DNA of 9,058 nucleotides. Origin: JAJQBJ01 sp964387095. Lineage in GTDB: Bacteria; Bacillota; Clostridia; Oscillospirales; Oscillospiraceae. The notes under the pieces are model-generated. The model worked only from the letters and a program-made list of their open reading frames with translations, was not told where the DNA came from and did no database searches. Shown here piece after piece: positions 7,505 to 9,058 of the stretch (position 1 is its first letter; every line of letters starts with the position of its first letter). The translations under genes were made by a program, and so were the position numbers. The stretch is from NCBI GenBank assembly GCA_964387095.1, contig CAYLVH010000076.1, positions 1-9,058 on the forward strand. Direction: 5' to 3'.

Positions 7505-7534
7505 GTATAGTTTTCCTTTTTTCTGGTTACACTG
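7505..7534 (+). promoter_or_regulatory. Sigma-F-like (forespore) promoter before the small membrane protein gene
   Basis: GTATA (7505-7509) is separated by exactly 15 bases from GGTTACACTG (7525-7534). The sigma-F consensus, as I recall it from B. subtilis, is GYATA, about 15 bases, then GGnnAnAnT; every fixed position fits. A sigma-A reading is weaker: TACACT (7528-7533) as -10, with only GTATAG at the -35 position. The site begins two bases after the spoIIE stop codon, and transcription would start near 7540, just ahead of the SD. The match was made by eye. Confidence 0.5.
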
Positions 7535-7569
7535 GAAAGGACAACCAGGTAAAGGAGAGGTGTTTTCAT

Positions 7570-7842
7570 ATGGTCAAAGGTACGTCAAAGCGCGTCATCG
7601 TGGTTCGTTCTCCGGACCCCCGCTTTTTTGAGCAGGCAGTGTTTTTCCTCCGGGAAGAGGCCCTGAACCGGGAGGGTGTCTCGGCGGATCAGGTTCTGGC
7701 CGAGGCAGGCAACGTGGCCTCCTGCTATCTGCGCAGCCACCCCCTACGCCCCAACCGCAGGATTCTCCTGTCCCCTGTCTTCTGGATGGCTGTGGGCGCC
7801 GCGCTCACCGGGGGAATCTGGCTGCTGACCTCCCTGCTTTAA
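7570..7842 (+). CDS. Small tail-anchored membrane protein of unknown function
   Basis: The 90-residue product has a soluble N-terminal part of about 64 residues with mixed charge (RVIVVRSPDPRFFEQAVFFL begins at residue 8) and a single hydrophobic segment at about 66-89 that reaches the C-terminus. The basic stretch RPNRR (60-64) just before the membrane segment predicts a cytoplasmic N-terminal part and a C-terminal tail anchor. I do not recognise a named family, although similar short proteins seem to occur in spore-forming Clostridia. A real gene is supported by the SD GAGGTG seven bases upstream of the ATG at 7570, by normal codon use, and by its fit between spoIIE and the asparaginase gene. 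The sigma-F-like promoter in front suggests forespore expression. Function unknown; a sporulation role is inferred only from position and promoter. Confidence 0.85.
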   Translation: MVKGTSKRVIVVRSPDPRFFEQAVFFLREEALNREGVSADQVLAEAGNVASCYLRSHPLRPNRRILLSPVFWMAVGAALTGGIWLLTSLL

Positions 7843-7855
7843 GCCTCGCCCCGCA

Positions 7856-7884
7856 TTGACAACCCGAGGAAAAAGCGCTATCAT
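7856..7884 (+). promoter_or_regulatory. Sigma-A promoter of the asparaginase gene
   Basis: A perfect TTGACA (7856-7861) is followed after 17 bases by TATCAT (7879-7884), a near-consensus housekeeping promoter. Transcription would begin near 7891, within the 8-bp palindrome TTTCGAAA (7887-7894). The leader would be about 27 nt. The promoter starts 13 bases after the preceding gene ends, so the asparaginase is transcribed independently of spoIIE and the small gene. Confidence 0.8.
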
Positions 7885-7917
7885 CTTTTCGAAAGACAGC
7901 CCGAAGGGAGAAACGGC

Positions 7918-8907
7918 GTGAAAAAGATTTTACTGCTGACCACAGGCGGAACCATCGCATCCCTGCCCACCAGCGAGGGGCTTGCCCCCGGCATGGAGGG
8001 GAATCAGTTGGTCCAGCTCATCGGCAATATTGCAAGCCACTACCAGATCACTGTCCAGGATCTGCTCCAGCTGGACTCTTCCAATATCCAGCCCGAGGAA
8101 TGGCAGACCATCGCCCGGGTGGTCTACGAAAACCGCAACAGCTTCGACGGCGTTGTCATCACCCATGGCACCGACACCATGGCATACACTTCCTCAGCGC
8201 TGACCTTTATGCTTCTAAACATTCGGATCCCGGTGGTACTCACCGGCGCCCAGCTCTCCATTGACAATCCCCTGACCGACGCGGTGGAAAACCTGCGCAC
8301 CGCCCTGTCCATGGCAGCCTCCGGAACCCCCGGTGTGTTCCTGGCCTTCAACCGCATTGTCATTCGGGGCTGCCGGGCCGTGAAAATCCGAACCACCAAC
8401 TTCAACGCCTTTGAAAGTGTGAACTCCCCCTATGCCGCCTATGTGGACGGCAGCGGCCTTCATGTGGACCCCGCCCTGCCCGGGCCCAGCGCCATCTGTG
8501 AGCTGCGGGACAAGCTCTGTCAGGACGTGTTCCTCATCAAGCTGACCCCGGGCTTCAACCCTAAGATCTTTGACATGCTGATCAATATGCATTACAAGGG
8601 GATCGTCATCGAGGCCTTTGGCTCCGGCGGGCTGAACTTCATCCGCCGGGACCTGATTTCAGAGCTTCACAAGGTCCGGGAAGCGGGTATCTCCGTAGTT
8701 GTCTGCTCCCAGTGCCTCTACGAAAGCTCCAACCTCTCCCTGTATCAGACCGGTAAGAAGGCCCTGGAACAGGGGGTTGTGGAGAGCTACGACATGACCA
8801 CCGAGGCCGCCGTCACCAAGCTGATGTGGGTTCTGGGCCAGGTGGATGACTTAAAGAGCGTCCGGGATTGCTTCTCCATCAACATGGCCGGAGAAATTAA
8901 TACCTAG
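7918..8907 (+). CDS. ansA: L-asparaginase, type I (cytoplasmic)
   Basis: The enzyme hydrolyses L-asparagine to aspartate and ammonia. Its 329 residues match the usual family length of about 330. The first signature, TTGGTIAS (residues 8-15), contains the nucleophile Thr12. LDSSN (52-56) supplies the substrate-binding serine. The second signature, HGTDTMAYTSSAL (83-95), contains the Thr85-Asp86 pair. Lys156 in RAVKIRTT (153-160) fits the catalytic lysine. No signal peptide is present, so this is the cytoplasmic type I form rather than a secreted type II form. Translation starts at a GTG (7918), supported by AGGGAG seven bases upstream and by the normal N-terminus KKILLLTTGGT. It has its own sigma-A promoter and is followed by a long hairpin. 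Glutaminase or Glu-tRNA amidotransferase-like paralogues share this fold, but the length and motifs favour asparaginase. Confidence 0.93.
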   Translation: MKKILLLTTGGTIASLPTSEGLAPGMEGNQLVQLIGNIASHYQITVQDLLQLDSSNIQPEEWQTIARVVYENRNSFDGVVITHGTDTMAYTSSALTFMLLNIRIPVVLTGAQLSIDNPLTDAVENLRTALSMAASGTPGVFLAFNRIVIRGCRAVKIRTTNFNAFESVNSPYAAYVDGSGLHVDPALPGPSAICELRDKLCQDVFLIKLTPGFNPKIFDMLINMHYKGIVIEAFGSGGLNFIRRDLISELHKVREAGISVVVCSQCLYESSNLSLYQTGKKALEQGVVESYDMTTEAAVTKLMWVLGQVDDLKSVRDCFSINMAGEINT

Positions 8908-8933
8908 CCTACAAGCTCAGGCGCGGCGTGTAG

Positions 8934-8972
8934 AGAAACCCGGTCTACGAATATGCGTAGGCTGGGTTTCTT
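8934..8972 (+). terminator. Long hairpin, probable terminator after the asparaginase gene
   Basis: AGAAACCC (8934-8941) pairs with GGGTTTCT (8964-8971), and the stem continues inward through a G-U, a G-C and a U-G pair to CTACG / CGTAG (8945-8949 and 8956-8960). The result is 16 uninterrupted pairs around the loop AATATG. The U-rich stretch TTTCTT sits mostly inside the descending arm, so it is not a textbook U-tract. The stem is symmetric enough to act in both directions. It lies 26 bases after the asparaginase stop codon. Confidence 0.6.
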
Positions 8973-8978
8973 GCAAAA

Positions 8979-9058
8979 ATGAGCAGGAAGAGAAGGGAAA
9001 AGCCGGAGGAAGAGTTCTCCTTCCACCGCCATCTGGCCAGTTTTTTGAGGTTCATGGC
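8979..9058 (+). CDS. Possible start of another gene, partial at right edge
   Basis: An ATG at 8979 opens a frame with no stop to the end of the window, giving 26 complete codons (MSRKRREKPEEEFSFHRHLA and onward). The start is highly charged and turns more hydrophobic near the edge, which would suit a small membrane protein. I see no SD before this ATG, which comes only seven bases after the hairpin, so the true start may be further right, or there may be no gene here. The opposite strand is also open through this stretch until a stop inside the hairpin. Function cannot be judged. Confidence 0.25.
   Translation, partial: MSRKRREKPEEEFSFHRHLASFLRFM

Noticed and set aside
7491..7522. Possible spoIIE terminator: ACGTC / GACGT stem then TTTTCCTTTTTT
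   Set aside because: The stem has only five pairs, overlaps the stop codon, and is separated from the T-run by several bases. The T-run falls in the spacer of the sigma-F-like promoter. Too weak to call.
8979..9058. Minus-strand frame running into the hairpin near the right edge
   Set aside because: Its stop lies inside the hairpin loop region and no motif supports it. The plus-strand candidate is equally thin and is listed at low confidence.

Overview
The window reads as an ordinary chromosomal segment of an endospore-forming, fairly GC-rich member of the Clostridia. The Firmicute assignment rests on a full-length spoIIE, on strong Shine-Dalgarno (SD) sequences (GGAGG-like) before nearly every gene, and on sigma-A-type promoters with 17-nt spacers. 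The high GC content and the protein style suggest an Oscillospiraceae-like gut anaerobe (Flavonifractor, Oscillibacter and relatives). That is inference; no rRNA or other marker gene is present to fix the genus.

Left half, minus strand, read from about 4990 down to 1: a DEAD-box RNA helicase with a long, basic, low-complexity C-terminal tail; an intrinsic terminator; mnmG (tRNA U34 modification); a cyclase-family metal-dependent hydrolase; and the N-terminal part of a metallo-beta-lactamase-fold hydrolase that runs off the left edge. The last three genes are tightly packed (23-nt and 2-nt gaps) and look like one operon.

Right half, plus strand, from about 5080 on: spoIIE (membrane-bound PP2C phosphatase that activates sigma-F in the forespore); a 90-residue tail-anchored protein of unknown function; a cytoplasmic type I L-asparaginase; a strong terminator-like hairpin; and perhaps the start of another gene at the right edge.

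The helicase and spoIIE are divergent and share a 192-bp intergenic region. It holds a good sigma-A promoter for the helicase, a structured helicase leader, a TATACT -10 without a good -35 for spoIIE, and three TTTCCC repeats between the two. The asparaginase has a near-consensus sigma-A promoter of its own. The most suggestive regulatory signal is a sigma-F-like promoter (GTATA, 15 nt, GGTTACACTG) immediately after the spoIIE stop codon and in front of the small membrane protein gene. This would make that gene a candidate forespore gene located directly behind the gene that switches sigma-F on.

I see no mobile element, CRISPR array, rRNA, tRNA or riboswitch, and no clear novel multi-gene system. 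No gene-free stretch is longer than about 200 bases.
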